Below are positions 52,590-61,910 of a stretch of DNA of 64,000 bases, one piece after another. The number at the start of each line of letters is the position of its first letter. Position 1 is the first letter of the stretch. Position numbers and translations under genes: made by a program. The stretch is from Thiocapsa sp. KS1 (GTDB lineage Bacteria; Pseudomonadota; Gammaproteobacteria; Chromatiales; Chromatiaceae): positions 163,244 to 227,243 of the forward strand of contig NZ_LN848257.1 of assembly GCF_001499735.1 (NCBI RefSeq), written 5' to 3'. Under the pieces are notes generated by a model. It saw only the letters and a program-made list of their open reading frames with translations. It was not told the DNA's origin and did not search any database.

Positions 52590-54062
52590 ATGAAAAGGCA
52601 TGTTTTGATTGTGACGATCCTTGCGGCCACGGTGCTCGCCGCCCCCGCGCAGGCATTGGACGGCGGTGTCGAGAGTCTGCGCGAGACCGGCAAGGCGTTC
52701 GCCTCGGTCGGTCGGGCGGTGTCCCCGTCCGTGGTCTTTATCCGAGTCGAGGGCCAAGGGGCCGCGATCGCGGAGTCACCCCTCGCGACCCCCTTCGGCG
52801 ACGAGCTTCCCTTCGGCGACGAGTTTTTCAGACGCTTCTTCGGCGATCGCTTACCGGGCATCCCGCGCGGTCAAGCGCCCCAAGGCCCGCGCAGCGAGCC
52901 GCGCGCGATGGGGCAGGGCTCGGGCTTCGTGTTCGCCGCACAGTCGGGTCTGCTCGCCGACAAGACCTACATCATGACCAACAATCACGTCGTCGAGGGT
53001 GCCGAGCGGATCCGCGTCACCTTTCAGGACGGGCGTGAATTCGATGCCGAGGTGACCGGGCGCGACCCTCAGTCCGACGTGGCCGTCGTCGAGATCAAGA
53101 CCGGCGGCCTGCCGGCGCTCGCCCTAGGCGACTCGGCGAAGCTCGAGGTCGGTGAATGGGTGGTCGCGATCGGTAATCCCTTCGGGCTGAGTCATACCCT
53201 GACGGTCGGCGTGGTCAGCGCCACCGGGCGCACAAGCCTGGGCATCAACGACTACGAGGATTTCATTCAGACCGATGCCGCCATCAACCCCGGTAACTCG
53301 GGCGGACCGCTTGTGAATCTCGACGGCGCAGTGGTCGGCATGAACACCGCTATCTTCAGTCGCAGCGGCGGCTATATGGGCGTGGGTTTTGCCATCCCGA
53401 TCAATCTCGCCAACGCCATTGCCAATCAGTTGATCGAGCAGGGCGAGGTGACGCGCGGCTTCCTCGGCATCGTCATCCAGCCGCTGACCGCGGATCTGGC
53501 TGAATCCTTCGGGATGCAGCAGGGCGAGGGCATTCTGGTCGCGCAGGTGACGGAAGACAGCCCGGCGGGTAAGGCCGGTCTGCGCCAAGGTGACGTTATC
53601 GTCGCCTACCGCGGGGAGCCCGTGACCGATGTCGGCAACTTCCGCAATCGGGTCGCACTGACCCCGCCGGGGAGCAGTCAGGAGCTGACCATCGTGCGCG
53701 AGGGACAACGGCAGACCCTCGGCGTCACCATCGGGACGCTGAACGCCGAAGCGCTTGCATCCTCATCCCCGACCCAAACCAGCGAGGAGCTGGGTCTCAC
53801 CCTCCAGACCCTTACGCCGAAGCTTGCCGAGCAGTTCGGCGGTCAGCCCGGCGAGGGCGTTCTGGTTACGGAGGTGAAGCCCGGATCCATCGCCGCAGCG
53901 GCCGGAATCGAGCCTGGCACCCTGATCCTACAGGTCAATCGCGAGTGGGTGAAGGGCGTCGCGGATTTCCAGCAAGCCGTGAAGGCCGGTCGCGAGACCG
54001 GGCGGGTGCTGTTGCTGGTCCGCAAAGACGAGATGCAGCGCTTCGTGGTCTTGAGCTGGTAG
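52590..54062 (+). CDS. degQ: DegQ/DegP-family periplasmic serine protease
   Basis: Trypsin-like HtrA protease of 490 residues that degrades or refolds misfolded periplasmic proteins. It has a signal peptide (LIVTILAATVLAAPAQA) and a catalytic triad in MTNNHVVEGAERI (His), DPQSDVAVVEIK (Asp) and INPGNSGGPLVNL (Ser). Two PDZ domains begin near residue 290 (RGFLGIVIQPLTADLAESFG) and residue 390 (LGLTLQTLTPKLAEQFG). ATG 52590 has GGAGG six bases upstream; the frame is open to 52482. Two PDZ domains favour DegQ/DegP/MucD over DegS. Confidence 0.95.
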   Translation: MKRHVLIVTILAATVLAAPAQALDGGVESLRETGKAFASVGRAVSPSVVFIRVEGQGAAIAESPLATPFGDELPFGDEFFRRFFGDRLPGIPRGQAPQGPRSEPRAMGQGSGFVFAAQSGLLADKTYIMTNNHVVEGAERIRVTFQDGREFDAEVTGRDPQSDVAVVEIKTGGLPALALGDSAKLEVGEWVVAIGNPFGLSHTLTVGVVSATGRTSLGINDYEDFIQTDAAINPGNSGGPLVNLDGAVVGMNTAIFSRSGGYMGVGFAIPINLANAIANQLIEQGEVTRGFLGIVIQPLTADLAESFGMQQGEGILVAQVTEDSPAGKAGLRQGDVIVAYRGEPVTDVGNFRNRVALTPPGSSQELTIVREGQRQTLGVTIGTLNAEALASSSPTQTSEELGLTLQTLTPKLAEQFGGQPGEGVLVTEVKPGSIAAAAGIEPGTLILQVNREWVKGVADFQQAVKAGRETGRVLLLVRKDEMQRFVVLSW

Positions 54063-54418
54063 CCGCGTGCGGCGGGAAGGGATTCCCGCCGGTCGGTCCG
54101 GGCGCGAGCCCGGGGCACCTCTATACGACGCGCTGTCCGGATGCCTGTTTCCGCCGACGGCGCCGAGAGCTCCTGCCGGCTCGGATCCTCGACATCACTT
54201 GCGAACCATTCCCGCCGCGACTGGTCTTGATCTCAAGACCGAGCTGGAAAGTTGGTTTTGCGGTCAGGGCCGATCGGGTTTCCGGGAGGCAGTGCATCGG
54301 ATCTCCGTCGAGAGTAGCGAGTACCTCCAACAGCGTCGTCGTTCGATGCCGCGAGATGTCTCCTCGCCGTTCCGGCAACCCCGTCGGTAGAACACGATTA
54401 TCGTCGGGAGGAAATATC
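54063..54418. other. Intergenic region with two GC-rich hairpins
   Basis: These 356 bp contain no convincing gene. Just after the protease stop lie two hairpins: GGCGGGAA-GGGA-TTCCCGCC (54071-54090) and CCGGGC-GCGA-GCCCGG (54098-54113). Neither has a T tract, so they may protect the 3' end or slow polymerase rather than terminate on their own. The remainder shows no repeat arm or clear promoter. Confidence 0.45.
54071..54113 (+). terminator. Tandem hairpins after degQ (possible transcript end)
   Basis: Two perfect stems of 8 and 6 bp with four-base loops (GGGA and GCGA, the second a stable GNRA tetraloop) follow the stop by eight bases. The absence of a T run makes an intrinsic terminator uncertain. 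Confidence 0.35.
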
Positions 54419-55189
54419 ATGAGTCTCGTGACCCACCTGAGCGGACATGGCGGCCATGCGCTGCCAGTCATGCACGTTTCTTTGGCAAGACCCTTCATCT
54501 GGCTGGGCAAGGGTTGGGAGGATCTGAGCCGAACCCCGCGCGCCAGCCTCGCTTATGGATTGCTTGTCTCCGTGCTGGGTGCGGTGATCCTCGGCTTCTG
54601 GCGGCATCCCTATTTCATCGCCGCCGCCGTCTCCGGTTTTCTGTTGGTCGGCCCGCTGTTTGCGGCGGGCTTGTGTGAGTTGTCGCGTCGTCGCGCCGCA
54701 GGAGAGCCTGCCGATTTCGACGCATCGCTCTCTGTCCTCGCGCGACATCGCACGGCATTGATTCGGTTTTCGGCCGAGCTGTTGGCGATCGCTGCGGTCT
54801 GGTTTGCCGCCTCCACCCTGATGCTGCATCTGGCCTTGGGGAGCGCCGGTCCGAGTGTCGAGGCGACGATCTGGGGCGGTGTGTTCGAGCAGATGACGGG
54901 GGCTCAGATGATCTCCTATGTCCTGGTCGGGGGCCTTCTCGCGTGCGTTGTCTTCGCGCGATCGGTCGTCGCGGTCCCGCTGATCATCGATCGAAATGTC
55001 GATTCGCCGACAGCCGTGCGCACCAGTATCCGCGTCACGCTTGCCGATCTGCCGGCGATGACCCTGTGGGCCGCGCTGATCGTAATCCTGGTCGGTTTGG
55101 GCTTCGCGACCTTCCTCGTCGGCATGGTGGCGATCTTCCCGCTGCTCGGGCATGCGACCTGGCATGCCTACCGCGATTTGGTGGAATGA
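54419..55189 (+). CDS. DUF2189-type membrane protein
   Basis: Membrane protein of 256 residues with about six hydrophobic segments. The N-terminal region ARPFIWLGKGWEDLSRTPRA and the following GLLVSVLGAVILGFW, GFLLVGPLFAAGLCELSRRR and VAVPLIIDRNVDSPTAVRTS are characteristic of DUF2189, a family whose function is unknown but which is often found near cytochrome oxidase genes; none is nearby here. ATG 54419 has GGGAGGA seven bases upstream. An open frame runs back to 53945 but overlaps degQ. Confidence 0.87.
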   Translation: MSLVTHLSGHGGHALPVMHVSLARPFIWLGKGWEDLSRTPRASLAYGLLVSVLGAVILGFWRHPYFIAAAVSGFLLVGPLFAAGLCELSRRRAAGEPADFDASLSVLARHRTALIRFSAELLAIAAVWFAASTLMLHLALGSAGPSVEATIWGGVFEQMTGAQMISYVLVGGLLACVVFARSVVAVPLIIDRNVDSPTAVRTSIRVTLADLPAMTLWAALIVILVGLGFATFLVGMVAIFPLLGHATWHAYRDLVE

Positions 55190-55328
55190 CGAGCGCGCTC
55201 GGTCCGGTCCGCTCGGCGGTTCGGCCGAGCGGGCCGCATCGTGCCCAGTCAGGCGAGTCGATCGTGCCTCCACCAATGGACCTCATCCCCGTTCTGCCTT
55301 AGATTGCGCTTTTGCCGGCGGAACCGAG

Positions 55329-55949
55329 ATGGTCGATCCCGAGGTCTTCAAACAGCGCGCCGCCGAGTTGATCGGCGTCGGGCACTTTTGTTTTTCACGC
55401 GGCTGGTTGCCGGCGACCTCCGGCAACCTATCCGCGCGTCTGGATGCGAGCCGCATCGCCATCACCGTGTCGGGCCGTCACAAGGGTGAGCTCGACGCGA
55501 GCGGCATCATGGCGATGGATGTCGAGGGCAGGATCCTGACCGAGGGCTGTCGTCCGTCCGCCGAGACCGAGCTGCATCTCATGCTGTATCGCCGCGATCC
55601 GAGCATCGGTGCCGTGCTGCACACCCACTCGGTCAACGCCACCGTGCTTTCGCGCTTGGCCGGCGACGCCCTGACGCTCTCCGACTACGAGGTCTTGAAG
55701 GCGTTGCCCGGGATCGAGACGCACGAGACCCGGCTTGCGCTGCCTATTTTCGCCAACGACCAGGACATCGGACGTCTGGCGCTCGAGGTCGAGCGGGCGC
55801 TGGCGCGCACGCCGGATCTGCCCGGCTACTTGATTGCCGGTCACGGCCTCTATACCTGGGGCAGCAACGTTGCCGACGCGCGTCGGCGGATCGAGGCGTT
55901 CGAGTTCCTGCTCGAATGCGAAACCCTCACGAGGAGCATCATCCGATGA
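55329..55949 (+). CDS. mtnB: Methylthioribulose-1-phosphate dehydratase
   Basis: Zinc enzyme of the class II aldolase fold acting in the methionine salvage pathway. The zinc ligands lie in AVLHTHSVNATV and YLIAGHGLYTWG, and the active-site region is GWLPATSGNLSARLDASRIA. The protein has 206 residues. ATG 55329 was chosen from the family length. The stop overlaps mtnD by four bases (ATGA). mtnB, mtnD and mtnC are consecutive, covering the dehydration, phosphatase/enolase and dioxygenase steps; the isomerase and MTA phosphorylase genes are not in the window. Confidence 0.93.
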   Translation: MVDPEVFKQRAAELIGVGHFCFSRGWLPATSGNLSARLDASRIAITVSGRHKGELDASGIMAMDVEGRILTEGCRPSAETELHLMLYRRDPSIGAVLHTHSVNATVLSRLAGDALTLSDYEVLKALPGIETHETRLALPIFANDQDIGRLALEVERALARTPDLPGYLIAGHGLYTWGSNVADARRRIEAFEFLLECETLTRSIIR

Positions 55950-56485
55950 GCGAGCTGCGCGTTCACGCCGAAGACCAGCCCGTCCCCGAGGCGGTCTTCC
56001 ACGACTTTGCCGACATCCGGCACGAGCTCGGCGCGATCGGGGTCAACTTCGAGCGCTGGCAGGCGGATCGCGTCCTGGCGGTGGATGCGACCCCGGAGGA
56101 CGTCATCGCCGCCTACCGCGGTGATATCGACCGTCTCATGACCGACTACGGCTTCGGCGCCGTGGATGTCCTGCGCATGACCCCGGACCATCCCGACCGC
56201 GAGGCCCTGCGCGCGAAGTTCCTGAACGAGCACACCCACACCGAGTTCGAGGTGCGCTTCTTCGTCGAGGGCAGCGGTCTGTTCTATCTGCACACCAACG
56301 GCCGGGTCTATGCCGTGATCTGCGAGCAGGGCGATCTCATCAGCGTCCCCGACGGCACGACCCACTGGTTCGACATGGGTCCGCGCCCGCATTTCACCGC
56401 GATCCGCCTCTTCACCAACCCCGAGGGCTGGGTCGCCAACTTCACCGGCAGCGACATCGCATCCCGCTTTCCCCGCTTCGAGTAA
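55946..56485 (+). CDS. mtnD: Acireductone dioxygenase
   Basis: Cupin enzyme that cleaves acireductone to the keto acid precursor of methionine and formate (iron form) or to an off-pathway product (nickel form). Metal ligands are in EHTHTEFEVRFFVEGSG (two His and Glu) and DGTTHWFDMG (third His). The protein has 179 residues. ATG 55946 overlaps the mtnB stop. It lies ahead of mtnC by nine bases. Confidence 0.95.
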   Translation: MSELRVHAEDQPVPEAVFHDFADIRHELGAIGVNFERWQADRVLAVDATPEDVIAAYRGDIDRLMTDYGFGAVDVLRMTPDHPDREALRAKFLNEHTHTEFEVRFFVEGSGLFYLHTNGRVYAVICEQGDLISVPDGTTHWFDMGPRPHFTAIRLFTNPEGWVANFTGSDIASRFPRFE

Positions 56486-56494
56486 TCCGTCCCC

Positions 56495-57178
56495 ATGGTC
56501 AAGGCGATCCTCACCGACATCGAGGGCACCACCTCGAGCCTCTCGTTCGTCAAGGACGTGCTCTTTCCCTACGCCGCGGAGCGTCTGCCCGACTTCGTGC
56601 GGGCGCATCGCGACGATCCGCAGGTGGCGCAGCTGCTCGAGGATGCACGCGCCGTCGCGGACGGGGCAGGCGACGAGGAGGCGCTGATCGCCCAGTTGCT
56701 CGACTGGATCGCGACCGACCGCAAGATCACGCCGCTCAAGGCCTTGCAGGGGCTGATCTGGGAGGAAGGTTACGCCCGAGGCGACTTCCGGGGCCACATC
56801 TACGAGGACGCCGCCCGGCGTCTGCGCGACTGGCGCGGCGCCGGCCTGAGGCTCTACGTGTATTCCTCGGGCTCGGTGCATGCCCAGAAGCTGCTGTTCG
56901 GTCACACCGACTACGGCGACCTCACGCCGGTCTTCTCCGGCTTCTTCGATACGCGCATCGGCGGGAAGCGCGAATCCGAATCCTACAGCGCCATCGCCGC
57001 GGAGATCGGTCTGCCGCCCGGAGAGATGCTCTTCCTGTCGGACATCCGAGAAGAGCTCGATGCCGCGCACGATGCCGGGATGGAGACGATCGCCTTGCGC
57101 CGCGAAGGCGTGACCGGTCCCTTCGGAGAGCATCCGGTCGTCGATGATTTCGATGGGGTTCGGCCGATCGAGGATTGA
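56495..57178 (+). CDS. mtnC: Enolase-phosphatase E1
   Basis: HAD-family enzyme of 227 residues that enolises and dephosphorylates diketo-methylthiopentyl phosphate to acireductone. HAD motif 1 is [20 protein letters not shown] (with Asp and Glu), motif 2 [15 protein letters not shown] and the later acids [17 protein letters not shown]. It completes the three-gene mtn unit and converges with the DUF4282 gene, whose end is nine bases away. Confidence 0.95.
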   Translation: MVKAILTDIEGTTSSLSFVKDVLFPYAAERLPDFVRAHRDDPQVAQLLEDARAVADGAGDEEALIAQLLDWIATDRKITPLKALQGLIWEEGYARGDFRGHIYEDAARRLRDWRGAGLRLYVYSSGSVHAQKLLFGHTDYGDLTPVFSGFFDTRIGGKRESESYSAIAAEIGLPPGEMLFLSDIREELDAAHDAGMETIALRREGVTGPFGEHPVVDDFDGVRPIED

Positions 57179-57187
57179 GCGGCGGCC

Positions 57188-57499
57188 TCAATGTCGAACC
57201 AAGGCGTCTCGCATCTGCATAAAGGCGATCAGATACTCGAACATGATGCGCCACATCAGTTCCATGAAGAGGAACGCAGCGACGAACAGCAGGATTCCGA
57301 GCACGCGCCAACGTAGTCGCACCGTCGCGGTTACAAGCCCCATCCCGGCTCGATATGCGTCGCCCACCGGCTCTAAGCGGCGCATCAAGAACAGGGCCAT
57401 GAGCCAGGCTGCGAGGGGCATAACGAGGGCGCCCAGATAGTAGAACACCAGCAGCGCATGGCGGCTGATCATGGTTTCGAAGGCGAGGAGGTCGGTCAT
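57188..57499 (-). CDS. DUF4282-like small membrane protein
   Basis: Protein of 103 residues with two long hydrophobic segments (LLVFYYLGALVMPLAAWLMA and VLGILLFVAAFLFMELMW) separated by a polar, amphipathic loop, the plan of DUF4282 proteins, whose role is unknown. It is read leftward, 143 bp downstream of the tRNA-Leu gene, and could share its transcript. ATG 57499 is the only sensible start. Confidence 0.65.
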   Translation of the reverse strand: MTDLLAFETMISRHALLVFYYLGALVMPLAAWLMALFLMRRLEPVGDAYRAGMGLVTATVRLRWRVLGILLFVAAFLFMELMWRIMFEYLIAFMQMRDALVRH

Positions 57500-57641
57500 C
57501 CGAAAACACCAGGGTGTCTCGCCGCCGCGTCGGGGGAATGCGGGAAGCGAAGCGCCGGCTTTGCGGCGATCACTTCAGATGCGGGCGCTGGCTCGGGCTC
57601 CCGTCATTCGCGGTGAGCCTGATTCGAAATTCGAAATGAAT

Positions 57642-57728
57642 TGGTGCCGAGGAGAGGACTCGAACCTCCACGAGCTTTCGCCCACATGGACCTGAACCAT
57701 GCGCGTCTACCAGTTCCGCCACCTCGGC
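57642..57728 (-). tRNA. tRNA-Leu (anticodon CAG)
   Basis: Read leftward, the 87-nt sequence starts GCCGAGGTGGCGGAACTGG and ends CCTCGGCACCA, giving a 7-bp acceptor stem, a type II long variable arm (GTGGGCGAAAGCTCGT region), the T arm GGTTCGAGTCC and a genome-encoded CCA. The anticodon stem ATGG/CCAT encloses loop TTCAGGT, so the anticodon is CAG, reading CTG leucine codons, the most common leucine codon in a GC-rich genome. Confidence 0.96.
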
Positions 57729-57779
57729 ATGAGGTCTCGGGGATGTTTTGAAGAAGGCCACCCCCGTGGCAAGGCGCGA

Positions 57780-57808
57780 ATATTAGTGAGACAACCGAAG
57801 GCTGTCAA
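57780..57808 (-). promoter_or_regulatory. Sigma-70-type promoter of the tRNA-Leu gene
   Basis: On the minus strand TTGACA (57803-57808) and TAATAT (57780-57785) are separated by exactly 17 bp, a perfect -35 and a near-perfect -10. Transcription should begin about 57773, leaving a leader of some 45 nt before the tRNA. The opposite strand leads into rnr 39 bp away. Confidence 0.85.
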
Positions 57809-57846
57809 GGCTACACTAACCTTTTCCGAAATAAGAACGAGCTCAA

Positions 57847-60273
57847 GTGACAAGACGCCGAAATTCGACAGCCGCCAAAGAAGCGGACCCCCATCGCCAG
57901 CGCGAGGCGAAAAAGTACGCCAACCCCATCCCCAGTCGCGAATTCATCCTCGAAACACTCACCAACCTCGGCGCACCGGCCGGTGCCGACGAGGTCGCCC
58001 GCGAGCTCAACCTCACCGACGAGCAGGATCTGATCGCGCTGGAGCGCCGACTCGGTGCCATGGTGCGCGACGGTCAACTGGTCCGCAATCGCAACCAAGC
58101 GTTCTGTCTGGTCAACCGTCGCGATCTGATCGCCGGACGCGTCATCGGACATGCGGACGGGTTCGGTTTCGTGCGCCCGGACGAGGGTGGCGACGACCTC
58201 TACCTCTACCCGAAAGAGATGCGTGCGTTGTTTCACGGCGATCGCGTCGTCGTGCGCGTTGCAGGGCGCGATCGACGGGGTCGGCTCGAGGGTGCGGTCG
58301 TCGAGATCCTGGAGCGCAAGACCCGGACCGTGGTCGGGCGGCTCTACAAAGAGAGCGGTGTCGGCTTCGTCGCGCCGGACAACAAGCGGCTGACCCACGA
58401 CATCATCATCCCGAGCGACCGGATCGCGGGCGCCGAGCAGGGCCAGATCGTCGTCGCCGAGATCACGGATCAGCCGACCCAGCGTACCCAGCCGATCGGC
58501 CGGATCCTGGAGGTCCTCGGCGACCACATGGCGCCCGGGATGGAGACGGACATCGCGATCCGCGCCCACGATCTGCCGATCGAGTGGCCGGAGGCGGTCG
58601 AGGCCGAGATCGCCGGGCTCGGCAGCGAGGTTCCGGAGGCGGCGAAGGAGGGCAGGACCGACCTGCGCAAGCTCCCGCTGGTCACGATCGACGGGGCCGA
58701 TGCGCGCGACTTCGACGACGCCGTCTATTGCGAGCGCAAGCCCAAGGGCTGGAAGCTGCTGGTCAGCATCGCCGATGTCTCGAGCTATGTAGTGCCGGGC
58801 ACGGCGCTGGATACCGAAGGCTATTCGCGCGGCAACTCGGTCTACTTCCCGGACCGCGTCGTCCCGATGCTGCCGGAGGTGCTCTCCAACGGACTCTGCT
58901 CGCTCAACCCGCATGTCGATCGGCTCTGCATGACCGCTGAGCTCTATATCAACGCGGAAGGCAAGGTCACCCGTACCCGTTTCTTCGAGGGCGTCATGCG
59001 CTCGCATGCGCGGCTGACCTACGATCAGGTCGCCGCCATGATCATCGACGGCGATGCCGATCTGTGCGAGAAGCACGCGGACCTGCTGCCGCACCTGCAC
59101 GAGCTTTACGCCCTCTATCAGACTCTGCACCAGGCGCGCGCCGAGCGCGGTGCCATCGACTTCGACACCGTCGAAACCAAGTTCGTCTTCAACGAGCAGG
59201 GGCGCATCGCCGCCGTGGTGCCGCTGGTGCGCAACGAGGCGCACAAGATCATCGAGGAATGCATGCTGGCCGCGAACGTGGCCGCGGCGCGTCTCTTCGA
59301 GCGCAAGAAGATGCCGGCGCTCTATCGCATCCATGACCTGCCGAATGCGGAGAAGCTGAGCGACCTGCGCGAGTTTCTGGGGCAGCTCGCGCTCAAGCTC
59401 CCGGGCGGCGAGAAACCCACCGCCAAGGACTATGCCGCGCTGCTCGAGATGGTCAAGGAGCGCCCGGATCGTGGCTTGATCCAGACCGTCTTGCTGCGCT
59501 CCATGCAGCAGGCGATGTACAGCTCGGACAACGTCGGCCATTTCGGTCTGGCTTACGAGGCCTACACCCATTTCACCTCGCCCATCCGGCGTTATCCGGA
59601 TCTGGTCGTCCATCGGATCATCAAGCACATCCTGCGCGGCGGGACCGCGGCCGACCTGGACTACTCCAAGATGGAGCTTCAGCAGATCGGCGAATACTGC
59701 TCGGGCACCGAGCGGCGCGCCGACGAGGCGACCCGCGACGCCGACGACTGGCTCAAGTGCGAGTTCATGCAGGGCAAGCTCGGCGAGAAGTTCGACGGCA
59801 TCATCACCAGCGTCAACTCGTTCGGCATCTTCGTCGAGCTCGACGAGGTCCATGTCGACGGTCTGGTGCACATCACCGCGCTCGACAACGACTTCTACCA
59901 TTTCGACCCGATCGGCCATCGTCTGCACGGCGAGCGCACCGGCACCGTCTACCGTCTCGGCGATCCGCTGCGGGTACAGGTTGCGGCCGTGAATCTCGAC
60001 GATCGCAAGATCGACTTCGTGCTCGCCGAGCCGAGCGGGAAGGGCGGCAAGGCCGGACAAGGCGGGAAGGGCGGTCAAGGCGGACCGGGTCCGCGCACGT
60101 CCAAGCCAAAGCAGAAGGCCAAGCCGACCGCGCAGGCGTCGGATCAGGCCACGGCTCCGGCGCAGGCACCGCGGGCGCAGGCCCAGACGGACAAGCCCGC
60201 GGAAGGCGCCAAGAAGCCGCGCTCGCGCAACCGACGCAAGCGCAAACCGGCCGGCGCGGCGCCGACCTCCTGA
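57847..60273 (+). CDS. rnr: Ribonuclease R
   Basis: 3'-to-5' exoribonuclease of 808 residues that degrades structured RNA and acts in RNA quality control. Domains in order: N-terminal helix-turn-helix (residues about 30-90), two cold-shock domains (about 95-250), the RNB catalytic domain with IDGADARDFDDAVYCE (aspartate cluster), then an S1 domain from about residue 640 (KLGEKFDGIITSVNSFGIF) and a low-complexity Lys/Ala/Gln-rich tail. GTG 57847 is the predicted start. rlmB follows after two bases, the conserved order. Confidence 0.95.
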   Translation: MTRRRNSTAAKEADPHRQREAKKYANPIPSREFILETLTNLGAPAGADEVARELNLTDEQDLIALERRLGAMVRDGQLVRNRNQAFCLVNRRDLIAGRVIGHADGFGFVRPDEGGDDLYLYPKEMRALFHGDRVVVRVAGRDRRGRLEGAVVEILERKTRTVVGRLYKESGVGFVAPDNKRLTHDIIIPSDRIAGAEQGQIVVAEITDQPTQRTQPIGRILEVLGDHMAPGMETDIAIRAHDLPIEWPEAVEAEIAGLGSEVPEAAKEGRTDLRKLPLVTIDGADARDFDDAVYCERKPKGWKLLVSIADVSSYVVPGTALDTEGYSRGNSVYFPDRVVPMLPEVLSNGLCSLNPHVDRLCMTAELYINAEGKVTRTRFFEGVMRSHARLTYDQVAAMIIDGDADLCEKHADLLPHLHELYALYQTLHQARAERGAIDFDTVETKFVFNEQGRIAAVVPLVRNEAHKIIEECMLAANVAAARLFERKKMPALYRIHDLPNAEKLSDLREFLGQLALKLPGGEKPTAKDYAALLEMVKERPDRGLIQTVLLRSMQQAMYSSDNVGHFGLAYEAYTHFTSPIRRYPDLVVHRIIKHILRGGTAADLDYSKMELQQIGEYCSGTERRADEATRDADDWLKCEFMQGKLGEKFDGIITSVNSFGIFVELDEVHVDGLVHITALDNDFYHFDPIGHRLHGERTGTVYRLGDPLRVQVAAVNLDDRKIDFVLAEPSGKGGKAGQGGKGGQGGPGPRTSKPKQKAKPTAQASDQATAPAQAPRAQAQTDKPAEGAKKPRSRNRRKRKPAGAAPTS

Positions 60274-60275
60274 GC

Positions 60276-61088
60276 ATGAAGTCTTCGCGACGCCCCGTTG
60301 TGGGCCGTGTCGTGAGCCGTGACGAGGCGCGGCACCCCGCTGCGGGGCTGCACCCGGTCGGCGGTATCCACAGCGCGCGCGCTGCCCTGAAGTTCGGGAG
60401 CGAAGGGGTCGGTGAGCTTTGGCTCGACCGCAGTCGGCGCGACCGGCGCCTGTCCGAGCTGGCCGATCTCGCGAGCCAGGCGGGGGTGAAGGTCCGCCAG
60501 GTCGAGCGCGACGAGCTCGAGCGTGCCGCCGAGGGCACCAATCACCAAGGCGCTTTGGCCTGGGTGCGTGTCCCGGCGGCCCGCTCCGAGCAGGATCTCG
60601 ATGGGCTCCTTGAGCGCATCGCCGGTCCGCCCTTTCTGCTTCTGCTCGACGAGGTGCAGGATCCGCACAATCTCGGCGCCTGTCTGCGCACTGCGGAGGG
60701 TGCCGGCGTTCACGCCGTCATCGCACCTAAGGACAACGCCGTCGGCCTGACCCCGGTCGTCTGCAAGGTCGCCAGCGGGGCGGCCGAGACGCTGCCCTAT
60801 GTCCAGGTCACCAACCTGGCCCGGACCATGGGCAACCTCAAGGAGCGAGGCATCTGGCTCACCGGAACGAGCGGCGATGCCGACACCGAGCTCTATGCCG
60901 CCGATCTCACCGGGCCGCTCGGCCTGGTGATGGGCAGCGAAGGCACCGGCCTGCGCCGTCTCACACGCGAGCACTGCGACCGTCTGGTCCGTCTACCCAT
61001 GTGCGGGACGGTCGAGAGCCTCAACGTCTCGGTCGCCGCGGGTGTTTGTCTCTACGAGGCGCTGCGCCAGCGCCGGTGGCCGCCCTGA
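60276..61088 (+). CDS. rlmB: 23S rRNA (guanosine-2251-2'-O) methyltransferase
   Basis: SpoU-class enzyme that methylates G2251 in the ribosomal P site. The N-terminal substrate-binding domain (VGGIHSARAALKFGSEGVGE) is followed by the knot domain with LDEVQDPHNLGACLRTAEGA, LVMGSEGTGLRRLTREHCD and LPMCGTVESLNVSVAAGVCL. It has 270 residues, somewhat longer than the usual 245 through its N-terminus. ATG 60276 lies two bases after the rnr stop. Confidence 0.95.
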   Translation: MKSSRRPVVGRVVSRDEARHPAAGLHPVGGIHSARAALKFGSEGVGELWLDRSRRDRRLSELADLASQAGVKVRQVERDELERAAEGTNHQGALAWVRVPAARSEQDLDGLLERIAGPPFLLLLDEVQDPHNLGACLRTAEGAGVHAVIAPKDNAVGLTPVVCKVASGAAETLPYVQVTNLARTMGNLKERGIWLTGTSGDADTELYAADLTGPLGLVMGSEGTGLRRLTREHCDRLVRLPMCGTVESLNVSVAAGVCLYEALRQRRWPP

Positions 61089-61163
61089 TCCGTGTTTTCA
61101 CGGGCGGTGTCGATGCGCCGTTTGGTATCGGTGTCGAGCATGTGGATCCAGGTGAGTGTGCAA

Positions 61164-61543
61164 TCAGACGGCGACGATGAAGTCGCCATAGGGAACGAGC
61201 AACGGGTCGTGCGTCAGCAGGCGCATCGGCTCGACTTGGGCCTGTGCCGCCAAGATCCGGTCGAAGGGATCCTGATGATGGGGCGGCAGGTTCCGGCTCG
61301 ACGGGGAGAAACTGGTAGCCCGCCGTGCGGAAAAAGCCGATCGCCTCCGTGCCCGAGATCGGCATGTCGCTGCGCCCGAGGCGATACTTGATCGCGATCT
61401 CGCAGATGCTGGCCGCGCTGATCCAGACCCTGGCGCGGGGGTTGAGAATCAGGTCTCGCGCCATCGTTGACAGCCGCGGGCTGTCGACGATGGCTCAGAG
61501 GGCAACGCCAGAGGACAACGTGGGTGTCGAGCAAGAGGTTCAT
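61164..61543 (-). pseudogene. vapC: PIN-domain toxin (VapC-like), frameshifted
   Basis: The sequence begins MNLLLDTHVVLW with the first PIN acid, then needs a frame change around 61490-61510 to continue DSPRLSTMARDLILNPRARV and WISAASICEIAIKYRLG, and a second change near 61290 to continue LPPHHQDPFDRILAAQAQ and end YGDFIVAV. So at least two indels break an otherwise recognisable toxin of about 125 residues. The intact antitoxin gene lies ten bases upstream. None of the single frames can make a full PIN domain. Confidence 0.8.
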
Positions 61544-61552
61544 CGTCTACCG

Positions 61553-61825
61553 CTATCCCTGCTCGTCCAACGCATCCTTCCCGGGGCGCTCACCCAGGAA
61601 GAGTCGCGCGACATCCTGGTTGTGCGCGTCAATGTCGTCGGGTACGACGAATAGGCCCTTGGCGACGCCGATCCGGCGCTCGATGGGTACGTTGGAGACG
61701 GGCGCCAGCTTGGCGACGGGGTGGCCGTTGCGGGCGATGACGATCTCCCGCTCTGTGCCCTGCTCGATGGCCTCCACCAGCCGGGAGAGATTGGTCTTGG
61801 CTTGCGGCATGTTGATGGCTTGCAC
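61553..61825 (-). CDS. Phd/YefM-family antitoxin
   Basis: Antitoxin of 90 residues. The Phd domain is seen in MPQAKTNLSRLVEAIEQGTE, REIVIARNGHPVAKLAPVS, followed by a toxin-wrapping tail (DIDAHNQDVARLFLGERPGK). The start is GTG 61825; ATG 61810 is an alternative. It normally represses its own promoter with the toxin. Here the toxin gene next to it is broken, so it may persist without function or neutralise a related toxin elsewhere. Confidence 0.88.
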   Translation of the reverse strand: MQAINMPQAKTNLSRLVEAIEQGTEREIVIARNGHPVAKLAPVSNVPIERRIGVAKGLFVVPDDIDAHNQDVARLFLGERPGKDALDEQG

Positions 61826-61910
61826 GGGCGGCTCCGATCGGATTTCGGACAGGTAGTTGATCTAGTCTAGCCAAGTTGGCCGGACAACGCCCGCCGAGCC
61901 GAGCCCCGGG

